A program made the position numbers and the translations under genes. Of a DNA stretch of 64,000 bases, positions 44,363 to 53,686 are shown in pieces. The stretch's first letter is position 1; the number at the start of each line of letters is the position of its first letter. This DNA is from Caballeronia sp. SEWSISQ10-4 2 (GTDB lineage: Bacteria; Pseudomonadota; Gammaproteobacteria; Burkholderiales; Burkholderiaceae): NCBI RefSeq assembly GCF_030464885.1, contig NZ_JALPRJ010000039.1, positions 1 through 64,000 of the forward strand. Reading direction: 5' to 3'. A model generated the notes under the pieces. It was not told the origin of the DNA. It made no database searches and saw only the letters and a list, made by a program, of their open reading frames with translations.

Positions 44363-45394
44363 ATGAACACGGCCACTCAGGGTTCTGCCGAAAGCAGCGT
44401 GCCGGACAGAAAACCGGTGCCTTCGAGCTTTGGTTTTCTCAAAGGCAATCCGCAGCTCACGAAGAACGGCGAACTGAAGCATCTGCTCACCATAGAAGGA
44501 CTACCGCGCGCGATCGTCACGCATATTCTCGATACCGCCGAACAGTTCGTCAGCGTGACGGATCGCGAGATCAAGAAAGTGCCGCTGCTGCGCGGCAAGT
44601 CTGTCTTCAACCTGTTCTTCGAGAACTCCACGCGCACCCGGACCACGTTCGAGATTGCCGCGAAGCGGCTCTCAGCGGACGTCATCAACCTGAACATCAA
44701 TGCGTCGTCCACGAGCAAGGGCGAATCGTTGCTCGACACCATCAACAACCTCTCGGCGATGCACGCCGACATGTTCGTCGTGCGTCATGCGTCGAGCGGT
44801 GCGCCGTATCTGATCGCCGAGCATTGCGCGCCGCACGTGCATGTGATCAATGCCGGCGACGGGCGTCATGCGCACCCGACGCAGGGTTTGCTCGACATGT
44901 ACACCATCCGCCATTACAAGCGCGATTTCACGAATCTGCGCGTGGCGATTGTGGGTGACATCCTGCATTCGCGCGTCGCCCGTTCCGATATCCACGCACT
45001 GACCACGCTCGGCGTGCCCGAAGTACGTGCGATTGGTCCGCGCACCTTACTGCCGGGCAATCTCAACGAGATGGGCGTGCACGTGTATCACAACCTCGAC
45101 GAAGGGCTGAAAGGCGTCGATGTGATCATCATGCTGCGCTTGCAGAACGAACGCATGAGCGGTGCGTTGCTGCCGTCGGCGCAAGAGTATTTCAAGTCCT
45201 GGGGACTCACGCCCGAGCGTCTTGCACTGGCGGCACCCGACGCTATCGTGATGCATCCGGGACCGATGAATCGCGGCGTGGAAATCGATTCGCAAGTGGC
45301 CGACGGCCCGCAATCGGTGATCCTCAACCAGGTCACATTCGGAATTGCCGTGCGGATGGCGGTAATGGGCATCGTTGCCGGAAATAGTGATTAA
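44363..45394 (+). CDS. pyrB: Aspartate carbamoyltransferase catalytic subunit
   Basis: 343 aa. The carbamoyl-phosphate loop NLFFENSTRTRTTFEIAAKRL and the aspartate-site HPTQGLLDMYTI are intact, followed by the C-terminal domain ending MAVMGIVAGNSD. Joins carbamoyl phosphate and aspartate, the first committed step of UMP synthesis. No pyrI regulatory gene is seen; instead the partner is the degenerate pyrC' directly downstream (15-base gap), the class A arrangement known from Pseudomonas. Confidence 0.98.
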   Translation: MNTATQGSAESSVPDRKPVPSSFGFLKGNPQLTKNGELKHLLTIEGLPRAIVTHILDTAEQFVSVTDREIKKVPLLRGKSVFNLFFENSTRTRTTFEIAAKRLSADVINLNINASSTSKGESLLDTINNLSAMHADMFVVRHASSGAPYLIAEHCAPHVHVINAGDGRHAHPTQGLLDMYTIRHYKRDFTNLRVAIVGDILHSRVARSDIHALTTLGVPEVRAIGPRTLLPGNLNEMGVHVYHNLDEGLKGVDVIIMLRLQNERMSGALLPSAQEYFKSWGLTPERLALAAPDAIVMHPGPMNRGVEIDSQVADGPQSVILNQVTFGIAVRMAVMGIVAGNSD

Positions 45395-45409
45395 ACCCGC
45401 GATTAATAC

Positions 45410-46687
45410 ATGAAGATCCATATCAAGGGCGGCACGCTCATCGACCCGGCTGCGGGCACCGAAACACTCACCGATGTGTTCATTGCGGCGGGGAAGATCG
45501 TGAGCATTGGCGATGCCCCGGCCGATTTCCACGCGGCCCGCGTGATCGATGCGAAGGGTCTCGCGGTCGCGCCCGGTTTCGTCGATTTAAGCGCGCGGCT
45601 GCGCGAGCCGGGTTTTGAACATAAGGCCACGCTCGAGTCCGAAATGGCGGCGGCCGCTGCCGGCGGCGTGACAAGCCTTGTCTGTCCGCCCGATACCGAT
45701 CCCGTTCTCGATGAACCGGGTCTCGTCGAAATGCTCAAGTTCCGCGCGCAGAAGCTGCATCAGGCGCACGTGTATCCGCTCGGCGCGCTGACCATGGGGC
45801 TCAAGGGCCTCGCGATCACCGAAATGGTCGAGTTGACGGAGGCGGGTTGCATCGGCTTCTCGCAGGCGGATACGCCGATTATCGATACGCGTACGCTCTT
45901 GCGCGCGCTGCAATATGCGACGACCTACGGTTATGCCGTCTGGCTGCGTCCGCAAGACTCTTATATGGCGAGCGGCGGTGTGGCGGCGAGTGGGGCGGTA
46001 GCTTCACGGCTGGGGTTGTCGGGCGTGCCGGTGTCGGCGGAAACCATCGCGTTGCACACCATTTTCGAATTGGTTCGCGTGTCGGGCGCGCGTGTGCATT
46101 TGTCGCATTTGTCATCGGCGGCGGGCGTTGCGCTGATGCGCCAGGCGAAGGCCGAAGGCTTGCCGGTCACCTGCGACGTGACCATCAACCACGTGCATCT
46201 GACTGACGTGGACATCGGTTATTTCAACTCGCAATTCCGCCTCGATCCGCCGTTGCGTTCGCAGCGCGATCGCGATGCGATTCGCGCGGGGCTGGCGGAT
46301 GGCACCATCGATGCAATCTGCTCCGATCACACCCCGCTCGACGATGACGAAAAACTGCTGCCTTTCGCCGAAGCCACGCCGGGCGCAACGGGACTTGAAC
46401 TGCTGCTGTCGCTGACGGTGAAGTGGGCGCGGGAGGCGGGGGTGCCGTTATCGAAGGCGCTTACGCGCATCACGAGCGCGCCGGCCGCCGTGCTCAAGGT
46501 GAACGCCGGGCGCATTGCGGCTGGAGAAACGGCCGATCTCTGTCTCTTCAATCCCTCGGCCGAATGGCTCGTCGAACCCGCGAAGCTTAAGAGCCAGGGG
46601 CACAACTCACCGTTCCTCGGTTACGAATTGCCGGCGCGCGTACTCATGACGATCGTGTCGGGACATATTGCGTATGAAGCGCGTTGA
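45410..46687 (+). CDS. pyrC': Dihydroorotase-like protein PyrC', noncatalytic
   Basis: 425 aa dihydroorotase fold. The metal-binding H-x-H in the first strand, normally PGLIDxHxHLREPG, reads FVDLSARLREPG, so both zinc-binding histidines are gone. HLSHLSSA and AICSDHTPLDDDEK later in the chain are retained. In Pseudomonas a like pseudo-enzyme (PyrC') supports ATCase assembly instead of acting as a dihydroorotase; the same role is likely here, and a real pyrC must be elsewhere. Confidence 0.9.
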   Translation: MKIHIKGGTLIDPAAGTETLTDVFIAAGKIVSIGDAPADFHAARVIDAKGLAVAPGFVDLSARLREPGFEHKATLESEMAAAAAGGVTSLVCPPDTDPVLDEPGLVEMLKFRAQKLHQAHVYPLGALTMGLKGLAITEMVELTEAGCIGFSQADTPIIDTRTLLRALQYATTYGYAVWLRPQDSYMASGGVAASGAVASRLGLSGVPVSAETIALHTIFELVRVSGARVHLSHLSSAAGVALMRQAKAEGLPVTCDVTINHVHLTDVDIGYFNSQFRLDPPLRSQRDRDAIRAGLADGTIDAICSDHTPLDDDEKLLPFAEATPGATGLELLLSLTVKWAREAGVPLSKALTRITSAPAAVLKVNAGRIAAGETADLCLFNPSAEWLVEPAKLKSQGHNSPFLGYELPARVLMTIVSGHIAYEAR

Positions 46688-46699
46688 CGGATCCTGACC

Positions 46700-47509
46700 A
46701 TGCTCGCCTTCCGTAAGGCCCGGATTTTTGCGCATCTGCTGCACGGTATGTGGACGGTGGCCAGGCGTTTCCCCAAGGCCACGCCGCAGGTGCGCATGGA
46801 GCTGAACCGCGCGTGGTCGGTCGAAATGTTGCGTCGATGCGGCATGAAGCTCGTCGTGCACAACGATCAGGCGCGGCTCGATAGCGGCGCGCTGGTGGTC
46901 GGCAATCACGTGTCGTGGATCGATATCTACGTGGTGAACGCATGGCGGCCGACGCCTTTCGTCTCGAAGGCGGAGGTCCGGAGTTGGCCTGTTGTCGGCT
47001 GGCTCGCGCAGCAACTCGACACGATATTTCTCCAACGCGAAAAGCGTAGCGACGCCAAACGCATCATGCATGAGCTCGCGCAGCGGTTGGTGCGCGGCGA
47101 ATTGATGTGCGTGTTCCCGGAAGGGACGACGTCGCTTGGCCGCGACTTGCTGCCGTTCCACTCCAATTTGTTCCAGGCGGCTGTATCGGCGGCTTGTCCG
47201 GTGCAGCCGATCTGCCTGATGTACGAAGACGCGAACGGGCGGCAGTCGGAGGCACCGGCTTATATCGATGACCTGACGCTCGCCTTCACGCTGAACGCCA
47301 TGCTTCGCGATACGCCGCTGACAGCGCATCTTTACGTCTGCGATGCGATTGCACCCGGCGCCGACCGGCGCGTGCTGGCGAGGCAAGCGCAGGCGGCGGT
47401 GGAGGCGGCATTGCGGCGGATGCAGGAGGGGCTGAATGTATCGAGTGCGGCCGTTCTTGAAGATGCGGGCGCGATCGGCGAGTTCGAAGCGGTGACGCCG
47501 CGGCACTGA
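46700..47509 (+). CDS. Lysophospholipid acyltransferase (PlsC-like)
   Basis: 269 aa. The acyltransferase H-x4-D motif is present in NHVSWIDIYVVNAW, followed by SKAEVRSWPVVG, FPEGTTSLG and a basic tail. Membrane-associated enzymes of this group transfer acyl chains to lysophosphatidic acid or related lipids. Two alternative substrates cannot be told apart. The gene starts 12 bases after pyrC' and is likely in the same transcript, but the functions are unrelated. Confidence 0.9.
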   Translation: MLAFRKARIFAHLLHGMWTVARRFPKATPQVRMELNRAWSVEMLRRCGMKLVVHNDQARLDSGALVVGNHVSWIDIYVVNAWRPTPFVSKAEVRSWPVVGWLAQQLDTIFLQREKRSDAKRIMHELAQRLVRGELMCVFPEGTTSLGRDLLPFHSNLFQAAVSAACPVQPICLMYEDANGRQSEAPAYIDDLTLAFTLNAMLRDTPLTAHLYVCDAIAPGADRRVLARQAQAAVEAALRRMQEGLNVSSAAVLEDAGAIGEFEAVTPRH

Positions 47510-47761
47510 GCGTTTTCAGTCGACGATTGCGCGGTGCTTTGTGCGACCTGCGTGGGCGTTGATCCCGGGCCGAACACAACGCACGCCACGCGGAACCTCG
47601 AAGCCGCTGAAATAAAACCCGCCTCGCCGCTAACGTACGACGCAGACCTATACTTGATCGACCGGCCCAGACGCGCGTTTATTTGTGCACCGTGAACAGG
47701 GCGAGAACGCGCGACATCAAGCGTGTGTCATGCGCTGACCCTAACGGCTTAGAGGGCTTTT

Positions 47762-48841
47762 ATGATTCTGGTAACGGGCGGTGCTGGATTTATCGGCGCT
47801 AATTTCGTGCTTGATTGGCTGAGCGCCTCCAGCGAAGCCGTGCTCAACGTAGACAAGCTGACCTACGCCGGCAATCTGGGGACGCTCAAGTCGTTGCGAA
47901 GCAACCCTAAGCACATTTTTGCGCGAGCAGACGTGTGCGATCGCACAGCCATGGATGCGCTGCTCAGCCAACATAAGCCCCGCGCAATCCTGCATTTCGC
48001 CGCCGAAAGTCACGTCGACCGGTCCATTCACGGACCCGCCGAGTTTGTGCAGACCAATGTGGTCGGCACGTTCACATTGCTCGAAGCGGCGCTTGCTTAT
48101 TGGAAAGTCTTGCCCGCCGCGGATCAAGCGGCGTTTCGGTTTTTGCATGTATCGACGGATGAAGTATTCGGCTCGCTTTCCACCGACGATGCCCCGTTCT
48201 CCGAAACCACGCCCTATGCGCCGAACAGTCCGTATTCCGCGACCAAAGCAGCGTCCGATCATCTGGTGCGCGCTTATCTGCATACCTATGGACTGCCTGT
48301 CGTGACGACGAATTGTTCGAACAATTATGGGCCGTACCAGTTTCCCGAGAAGCTGATTCCGCTCGTCATAGGGAACGCGTTGAGTGGCAAACCATTGCCT
48401 GTTTACGGCGATGGCCAGAACATCCGTGACTGGTTATACGTCGGTGACCATTGCGCGGCGATTCGCGAAGTGCTGGCGCATGGCCGGCTGGGTGAAACGT
48501 ATAACATCGGCGGCTGGAACGAGAAGACGAACCTTGATGTCGTGCATGCCGTATGCGACTTGCTCGACCGGATGAAGGCGAAGCCGACCGGTTCATACCG
48601 CGACCAGATCACCTATGTGGCGGATCGCCCGGGCCATGACCGCCGCTACGCCGTCGATGCCCGCAAGCTCGAGCGTGAACTCGGCTGGAAGCCGGCGGAA
48701 ACGTTCGAGACCGGCATCGAGAAAACGCTCCAGTGGTATCTCGACAATCAGGAGTGGGTCGACGAAGTGGCTTCCGGTGACTATAGAAAGTGGGTCGAGG
48801 CCAACTATGCGCAACGCGCGTCAACACTATCAACCCAATAA
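47762..48841 (+). CDS. rmlB: dTDP-glucose 4,6-dehydratase
   Basis: 359 aa SDR enzyme. NAD site GGAGFIGANFVLDWL, catalytic STDEVFG and YSATKAASDHL, and DWLYVGDHC, typical of RmlB. It converts dTDP-glucose to dTDP-4-keto-6-deoxyglucose, the second step to dTDP-L-rhamnose. First gene of rmlBACD in the order B-A-C-D; rmlA follows after 18 bases. Confidence 0.98.
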   Translation: MILVTGGAGFIGANFVLDWLSASSEAVLNVDKLTYAGNLGTLKSLRSNPKHIFARADVCDRTAMDALLSQHKPRAILHFAAESHVDRSIHGPAEFVQTNVVGTFTLLEAALAYWKVLPAADQAAFRFLHVSTDEVFGSLSTDDAPFSETTPYAPNSPYSATKAASDHLVRAYLHTYGLPVVTTNCSNNYGPYQFPEKLIPLVIGNALSGKPLPVYGDGQNIRDWLYVGDHCAAIREVLAHGRLGETYNIGGWNEKTNLDVVHAVCDLLDRMKAKPTGSYRDQITYVADRPGHDRRYAVDARKLERELGWKPAETFETGIEKTLQWYLDNQEWVDEVASGDYRKWVEANYAQRASTLSTQ

Positions 48842-48859
48842 GCCGAACAAGGACTGACG

Positions 48860-49753
48860 ATGGCGCGCAAAGGCATCATTCTCGCCGGTGGCTCGGGTAC
48901 GCGGCTCTATCCGATTACCCACGTTGTCTCGAAGCAGTTGCTGCCCGTGTACGACAAACCGATGATCTACTACCCGCTCTCCACGCTGATGACCGCGGGG
49001 ATTCGCGATGTGTTGATCATCTCCACGCGGGAGGACGCGCCGCGTTTCGAATCGATGTTCGGCGACGGCAGCCAGTGGGGCATGAACGTCCAGTACGCCG
49101 TGCAGCCGTCGCCGGACGGACTGGCACAGGCGTTCATCATTGGCGAGCAGTTTATTGGCGACGATCCGTGCGCGTTGATTCTCGGCGACAACATTTTCCA
49201 CGGTCATGATCTCGGCAGGCAACTCGAGCACGCCAGTGCAAAAGCCGACGGCGCGACGGTTTTTGCGTACCACGTGCAGGATCCCGAGCGTTACGGCGTG
49301 GTCGAATTCGATGCGAATTTTCGCGCGCTGTCGATAGAAGAAAAGCCGGCGGTGCCGCGCTCGCATTACGCGATCACCGGCCTCTATTTCTACGATAACA
49401 ACGTCTGCGAGATAGCCGGGGACATCGAGCCATCGTTGCGTGGCGAGCTCGAAATCACCGACGTGAATTCGTTTTATCTCGCGCAGGGCAAACTCGATGT
49501 GGAGATCATGGGCCGAGGTTTTGCATGGCTAGACACCGGCACGCCCGATTCGCTGATGGACGCCGCGAAGTTCATCGCCACATTGCAGAAACGCCAGGGC
49601 CTGATGGTTGCGTGTCCTGAGGAAATTGCCTTCCGGCGCGGATGGATTGACGGCGAGCAATTGCAGAAGCTCGCACACCCGCTCGCGAAAACTGCCTACG
49701 GGCAATACTTGTTCAACCTGCTGACGGACCAGGTCGCATGGCCGTCCAAATAA
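48860..49753 (+). CDS. rmlA: Glucose-1-phosphate thymidylyltransferase
   Basis: 297 aa from ATG at 48860 with an AAGGA site. Nucleotidyltransferase signature LAGGSGTRLYPITHVVSKQLLPVYDKPMIYYPLSTLM. First step of the pathway: Glc-1-P plus dTTP. The 3' end overlaps rmlC by 16 bases. Confidence 0.98.
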   Translation: MARKGIILAGGSGTRLYPITHVVSKQLLPVYDKPMIYYPLSTLMTAGIRDVLIISTREDAPRFESMFGDGSQWGMNVQYAVQPSPDGLAQAFIIGEQFIGDDPCALILGDNIFHGHDLGRQLEHASAKADGATVFAYHVQDPERYGVVEFDANFRALSIEEKPAVPRSHYAITGLYFYDNNVCEIAGDIEPSLRGELEITDVNSFYLAQGKLDVEIMGRGFAWLDTGTPDSLMDAAKFIATLQKRQGLMVACPEEIAFRRGWIDGEQLQKLAHPLAKTAYGQYLFNLLTDQVAWPSK

Positions 49754-50289
49754 CCGCTACGGCGTTGCCGGAAGTCGTGGTCATCGAGCCGGAAATTTTC
49801 GGCGATGCCCGCGGCTTTTTCTACGAAAGCTTCAACGGCCGCGACTTCAGCGAGCACGTGAGGGCGGGCGTTGAATTCGTGCAGGACAATCATTCGCACT
49901 CGGTTCGCGGTGTACTGCGCGGGCTGCATTATCAGATCGGGCACGCGCAGGGCAAGCTCGTTCGCGTGCTGGAAGGCGAGGTGTTCGATGTTGCCGTCGA
50001 TATCCGCAAGAGCTCGCCCCGATTCGGCCAGTGGAGCGGCGTGAAACTATCGGCGCAGAACCGTCGGCAGGTGTGGGTGCCGCCGGGGTTCGCGCATGGT
50101 TTTGTCGTGTTGTCGGAGTCGGCGCAGTGCCTGTATAAGACGACCGATTACTGGTACCCGGAGCATCAGCGAAGCATCATCTGGAATGATCCGGCAATCG
50201 GGATTCAATGGCCGATCGACTTCGAACCGCTGCTTTCTGCGAAGGACGCTGCGGGCGTGCGCCTGGCCGACGCCGAGCATTTCGCATGA
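49738..50289 (+). CDS. rmlC: dTDP-4-dehydrorhamnose 3,5-epimerase
   Basis: 183 aa cupin. Conserved FYESFNGRDF, QDNHSHSVRGVLRGLHYQ with the base His, and ASWxP-like RRQVWVPPGFAHGFVVLS. Third step of dTDP-L-rhamnose synthesis. Starts inside the end of rmlA. Confidence 0.98.
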   Translation: MAVQITATALPEVVVIEPEIFGDARGFFYESFNGRDFSEHVRAGVEFVQDNHSHSVRGVLRGLHYQIGHAQGKLVRVLEGEVFDVAVDIRKSSPRFGQWSGVKLSAQNRRQVWVPPGFAHGFVVLSESAQCLYKTTDYWYPEHQRSIIWNDPAIGIQWPIDFEPLLSAKDAAGVRLADAEHFA

Positions 50290-50302
50290 GAACCCATAGA
50301 TC

Positions 50303-51205
50303 ATGACCGCACCCGAGCGGAAGCTTATTTTGCTGACGGGCGCCAACGGCCAGGTCGGTTTCGAACTCGCGCGTTGTCTGCAGGGTTTGGGGCACGTGGT
50401 GGCGCTGGATCGCAGCGGTCTGGATCTTGTGGACTCCGATCAGATCCGGCGGGTCGTGCGTGAACTGGCGCCGGCGTTGATCGTCAATGCAGCGGCTTAT
50501 ACGGCCGTGGATTCAGCCGAAAGCGATGCGGCTGCCGCGATGCATCTCAATGCCGACGCGCCGGCCTTGCTGGCGCAGGAAGCGCAGCGGCTCGGCGCGT
50601 TGCTGGTTCATTACTCCACCGATTACGTCTTCGATGGCACAAAGGACGGTCCGTACGAAGAAGACGATGCCGCGAATCCGTTGAACGTCTATGGCAAAAG
50701 CAAGCTTGCCGGGGAGCAGGCGATTGCGGCGGCGGGTTGTGCGCACCTGATTTTCCGGACGAGTTGGGTGTATGGCGCGCGCGGCAAGAACTTCCTTCGA
50801 ACGATGCTGCGACTCGGCGCCGAGCGCGACGCGTTGAGCGTGGTGGCCGACCAGATTGGCGCGCCGACGTGGTCGAGGACCATCGCGACGTTGACGGCCG
50901 ATGCGTTGTCGCAGCTTCTTATTCACGATCAGGACGAGTGGATGCGAAGCTCGGGCATTTACCACCTGACGGCTTCCGGTGCGACCTCGTGGTGCGGTTT
51001 CGCGCAAGCCATCTTCGACAACTCGACGCTTGAGTACAAGCCGATGATCAAAGCGATCCCCACGGCTGCTTATTCAGCATATCCAACCCCCGCAGCGCGG
51101 CCGAGGAATTCCCGGCTATCGAATCAAAAGTTGTTCACCACCTTTGGCCTGACAGCGCCTGACTGGCGCGAGGCGCTGCGGCTCTGCATGGCAGAGTTAC
51201 CTTAA
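50303..51205 (+). CDS. rmlD: dTDP-4-dehydrorhamnose reductase
   Basis: 300 aa SDR. LLTGANGQVGFELARCL for NADPH, STDYVFDG, and catalytic YGKSKLAGEQ. Last step to dTDP-L-rhamnose, a donor sugar for surface polysaccharides. A small 15-base palindrome CTGAAGATTCTTCAG lies just after the stop (51213-51227) and may help end the transcript, though without T-run. Confidence 0.98.
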   Translation: MTAPERKLILLTGANGQVGFELARCLQGLGHVVALDRSGLDLVDSDQIRRVVRELAPALIVNAAAYTAVDSAESDAAAAMHLNADAPALLAQEAQRLGALLVHYSTDYVFDGTKDGPYEEDDAANPLNVYGKSKLAGEQAIAAAGCAHLIFRTSWVYGARGKNFLRTMLRLGAERDALSVVADQIGAPTWSRTIATLTADALSQLLIHDQDEWMRSSGIYHLTASGATSWCGFAQAIFDNSTLEYKPMIKAIPTAAYSAYPTPAARPRNSRLSNQKLFTTFGLTAPDWREALRLCMAELP

Positions 51206-51243
51206 ATCCGCGCTGAAGATTCTTCAGTCAGTTTCAGTCGATC

Positions 51244-52098
51244 TCAGTCGATAACCGCGCGGCAATTCGGGCAATCCACCTGCGTCACCGTGCGTTCGAC
51301 CGGATCGCTTGCGAGGCGTATCGCTGTCAACTCTTCGCCCCAGACACAACCTGAGTCGAGGCCGATGACGTTATCGCGGATGATGAGACCCAGCGCTGCC
51401 CAGTGGCCGAACACGACCGTGATGTCCGATGTCCCGCGCGACGGCACGTCGAACCACGGCATGAAACCCGAGGGCGCCGAATCCACGCCGCCACTGGATG
51501 AGAAGTCCATGTCGCCTTCAGCCGAACAAAAGCGCAGGCGCGTCAACGCGTTGCACACCACGCGCAGCCGGTCGCTGCCCTTGAGCTTGGGTTTCCAGCG
51601 GGTCGGCTCGTTACCGTAGAGGCTCGCGAGCGTTTCTTTCCAGCTCGGTGCACGCAGCGCGCGCTGGAATTCATCGGCGAGTTCTAGCGTTGTTGCCACG
51701 TCCCATTGCGGCAACACGCCCGCATGAACCATCAGCATGCCGTGATCGAAATGCGCGATCGGGCGATGCCGGACCCAGTCGAGGAGATCGGCGGCGTCGG
51801 GCGCGGCCAGGATTTCATCGATGGTGTCGCCTTTCTTCGACTTCCGGATACCCGCCGATACGGACAGCAGGTGCAGGTCATGATTACCGAGGACGGCGAC
51901 GGCGCGGTCGCCGAGCGCGATCAGGTCGCGCAGCGTGGCGAGCGATTCGGGGCCGCGATTGATGACGTCTCCGGCGAACCAGAGCGGCGTGGCGTCGCTC
52001 GGCGCGGCTTTGGTCAAAAGGCGCTGGTACGCTTCGCGGCAACCCTGGATATCGCCGAATGCGAGGGGAACGGGGCGTTGCGGGAATAAAGATGCCAT
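51244..52098 (-). CDS. apaH: Symmetrical Ap4A hydrolase (bis(5'-nucleosyl)-tetraphosphatase)
   Basis: 284 aa from ATG at 52098; 50 further codons are open upstream without family features. Calcineurin-type metallophosphatase motifs FGDIQGC, FAGDVINRGPES, LGNHDLHLL. Splits Ap4A and may also remove caps from RNA 5' ends. In Burkholderia the gene typically borders the O-antigen cluster. Converges with rmlD. Confidence 0.95.
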   Translation of the reverse strand: MASLFPQRPVPLAFGDIQGCREAYQRLLTKAAPSDATPLWFAGDVINRGPESLATLRDLIALGDRAVAVLGNHDLHLLSVSAGIRKSKKGDTIDEILAAPDAADLLDWVRHRPIAHFDHGMLMVHAGVLPQWDVATTLELADEFQRALRAPSWKETLASLYGNEPTRWKPKLKGSDRLRVVCNALTRLRFCSAEGDMDFSSSGGVDSAPSGFMPWFDVPSRGTSDITVVFGHWAALGLIIRDNVIGLDSGCVWGEELTAIRLASDPVERTVTQVDCPNCRAVID

Positions 52099-52689
52099 GT
52101 AGGAACGATGCGAAGAATGAATCTGTTGCCGGCACGGGCGCGGCGCGTGAACGGACCGTATGGGCACGGAATTTATGTAGCGGGTGTCTGCCGGGGCCGT
52201 TCTGGAGATGCTCTGCCGGGCTTCGGCGGGCTTGCATGGCTCGGGCATCGACCGCGTTAAACCGGTCAGGTCAACATAGCATGATAACCGAGGCGGTCCG
52301 AGGCTTGCTGGGGTTTGACGCGGTACGTCGCGCTATTGAGCAACAGAAAAATATAGCCCGATAGCGTTAAATTTTTATGTACGTGAACATCGGCTTGGTG
52401 CGATGTTGGATTCGTGGCACACCAGAATATTTTACTTTCTCATTTTTGTATCAGGTTGTCAGCGCGCTTTGGGCATGCGTTTTGCGCATTTATAATCACG
52501 CGCCAAGCCGGGCTTTTATCAACGTCCAGTGCCGAACCTTTCAGTGCCTGTCGGCGCCAAACCTAGGCGGCGATTGCCTTTTGTTAGAAACATGGCTGAC
52601 AATGGCGGGTTGTGGGCGATTCGCAGAATCCCCGCGATAGGGGCGAGCGGCCTTGCGGCTCGTCAAATATTCAACGCTGAGGACATGAT
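52099..52689. other. 591-base divergent region upstream of wzm
   Basis: More AT-rich than its neighbours. TATAAT at 52491-52496 with a poor -35 (TTGGGC 52469-52474) may be the promoter of the polysaccharide transcript. No JUMPstart/ops element is seen. No gene. Confidence 0.5.
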
Positions 52690-53484
52690 TTGAGCGCATT
52701 GTTGGGTGCCCTGATCCGGTACCGCGGTTTTATTTTTAGTAGTGTCAAGCGCGAATTTCAGGTGCGCTACCGCACCAGCATGCTTGGCGCGCTGTGGCTG
52801 GTTCTGCAGCCGCTGGCCATGATCCTGGTCTACACCGTGATTTTCGCGGAGGTCATGAAATCGAGGCTGCCGGGTGTGACTAGCACCTTCGGGTTCAGCA
52901 TCTATCTTTGCGCTGGCGTTCTGACGTGGGGTCTTTTTCAGGAGATCGTCTCGCGTGCTCAGAACGTTTTCATCGAAAACGCGAACGTGCTTAAAAAGCT
53001 GAGCTTTCCGCGCATTGCGCTGCCAGTCATCGTCGCACTATCGGCGATGATGAATTTTTTGATCATATTTTCTCTGTTTACAATCTTCCTCGTAGTGAGC
53101 GGCAATTTTCCGGGCGTGACTTTTCTCGGTCTGATTCCGCTGCTGCTCGTGCAGATTGTTTTTAGCGTCGGCCTCGGGATAACGGTAGGTGTTCTCAACG
53201 TCTTTTTTCGCGACGTCGGCCAGTTCATGACAATTCTTCTGCAATTCTGGTTCTGGTTCACGCCAATTGTCTACCCGTGGCACGTATTACCGGACAGCGT
53301 CAAGCCTTACATCAAATTCAATCCAATGGCCGATCTGATACTCGGCTATCAGGCGATTCTCGTGAACGGTCAATGGCCTGACTGGACGCTGGTCTGGCCG
53401 GTGTTGATCGTGGGCTTGCTGCTATGTGTACTAGGGCTTTATTTATTTCGCCGTCACGCGGCGGATATGGTCGACGAGCTGTGA
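52690..53484 (+). CDS. wzm: Polysaccharide ABC exporter permease Wzm
   Basis: 264 aa from TTG at 52690, supported by CTGAGGA 8 bases upstream. Six spans: LVLQPLAMILVYTVIF, IYLCAGVLTWGLF, ALSAMMNFLIIFSLFTIFLVVSG, LIPLLLVQIVFSVGLGITVGVL, MTILLQFWFWFTPIVYP and VWPVLIVGLLLCVLGLYLF. The N-terminal KREFQVRYRTSMLGALW is the family mark. Exports undecaprenyl-linked glycan to the periplasm along with Wzt; gmd lies between them. Confidence 0.95.
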   Translation: MSALLGALIRYRGFIFSSVKREFQVRYRTSMLGALWLVLQPLAMILVYTVIFAEVMKSRLPGVTSTFGFSIYLCAGVLTWGLFQEIVSRAQNVFIENANVLKKLSFPRIALPVIVALSAMMNFLIIFSLFTIFLVVSGNFPGVTFLGLIPLLLVQIVFSVGLGITVGVLNVFFRDVGQFMTILLQFWFWFTPIVYPWHVLPDSVKPYIKFNPMADLILGYQAILVNGQWPDWTLVWPVLIVGLLLCVLGLYLFRRHAADMVDEL

Positions 53485-53686
53485 TGTCCTGCTCCAGAAG
53501 GCGTTCGGACCTCGAGCCTGGCGGGAGCATCCCAGCTTAAATCCCAAGCTGGCAATGGCTTTGGAAGCAGTGTTTTGGCGGATGGCCGATTTCGTCCCTC
53601 GGATATAATTGGGGCCATTCTGTAGATTATTTTTCATCTTTCGCGGCACTTTTCGCGATGGATGGGTCTTCCCAAAGGAGATGGAA

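Noticed and set aside
52099..52689. JUMPstart/ops element before wzm
   Set aside because: No GGCGGTAG-type core found on either strand.
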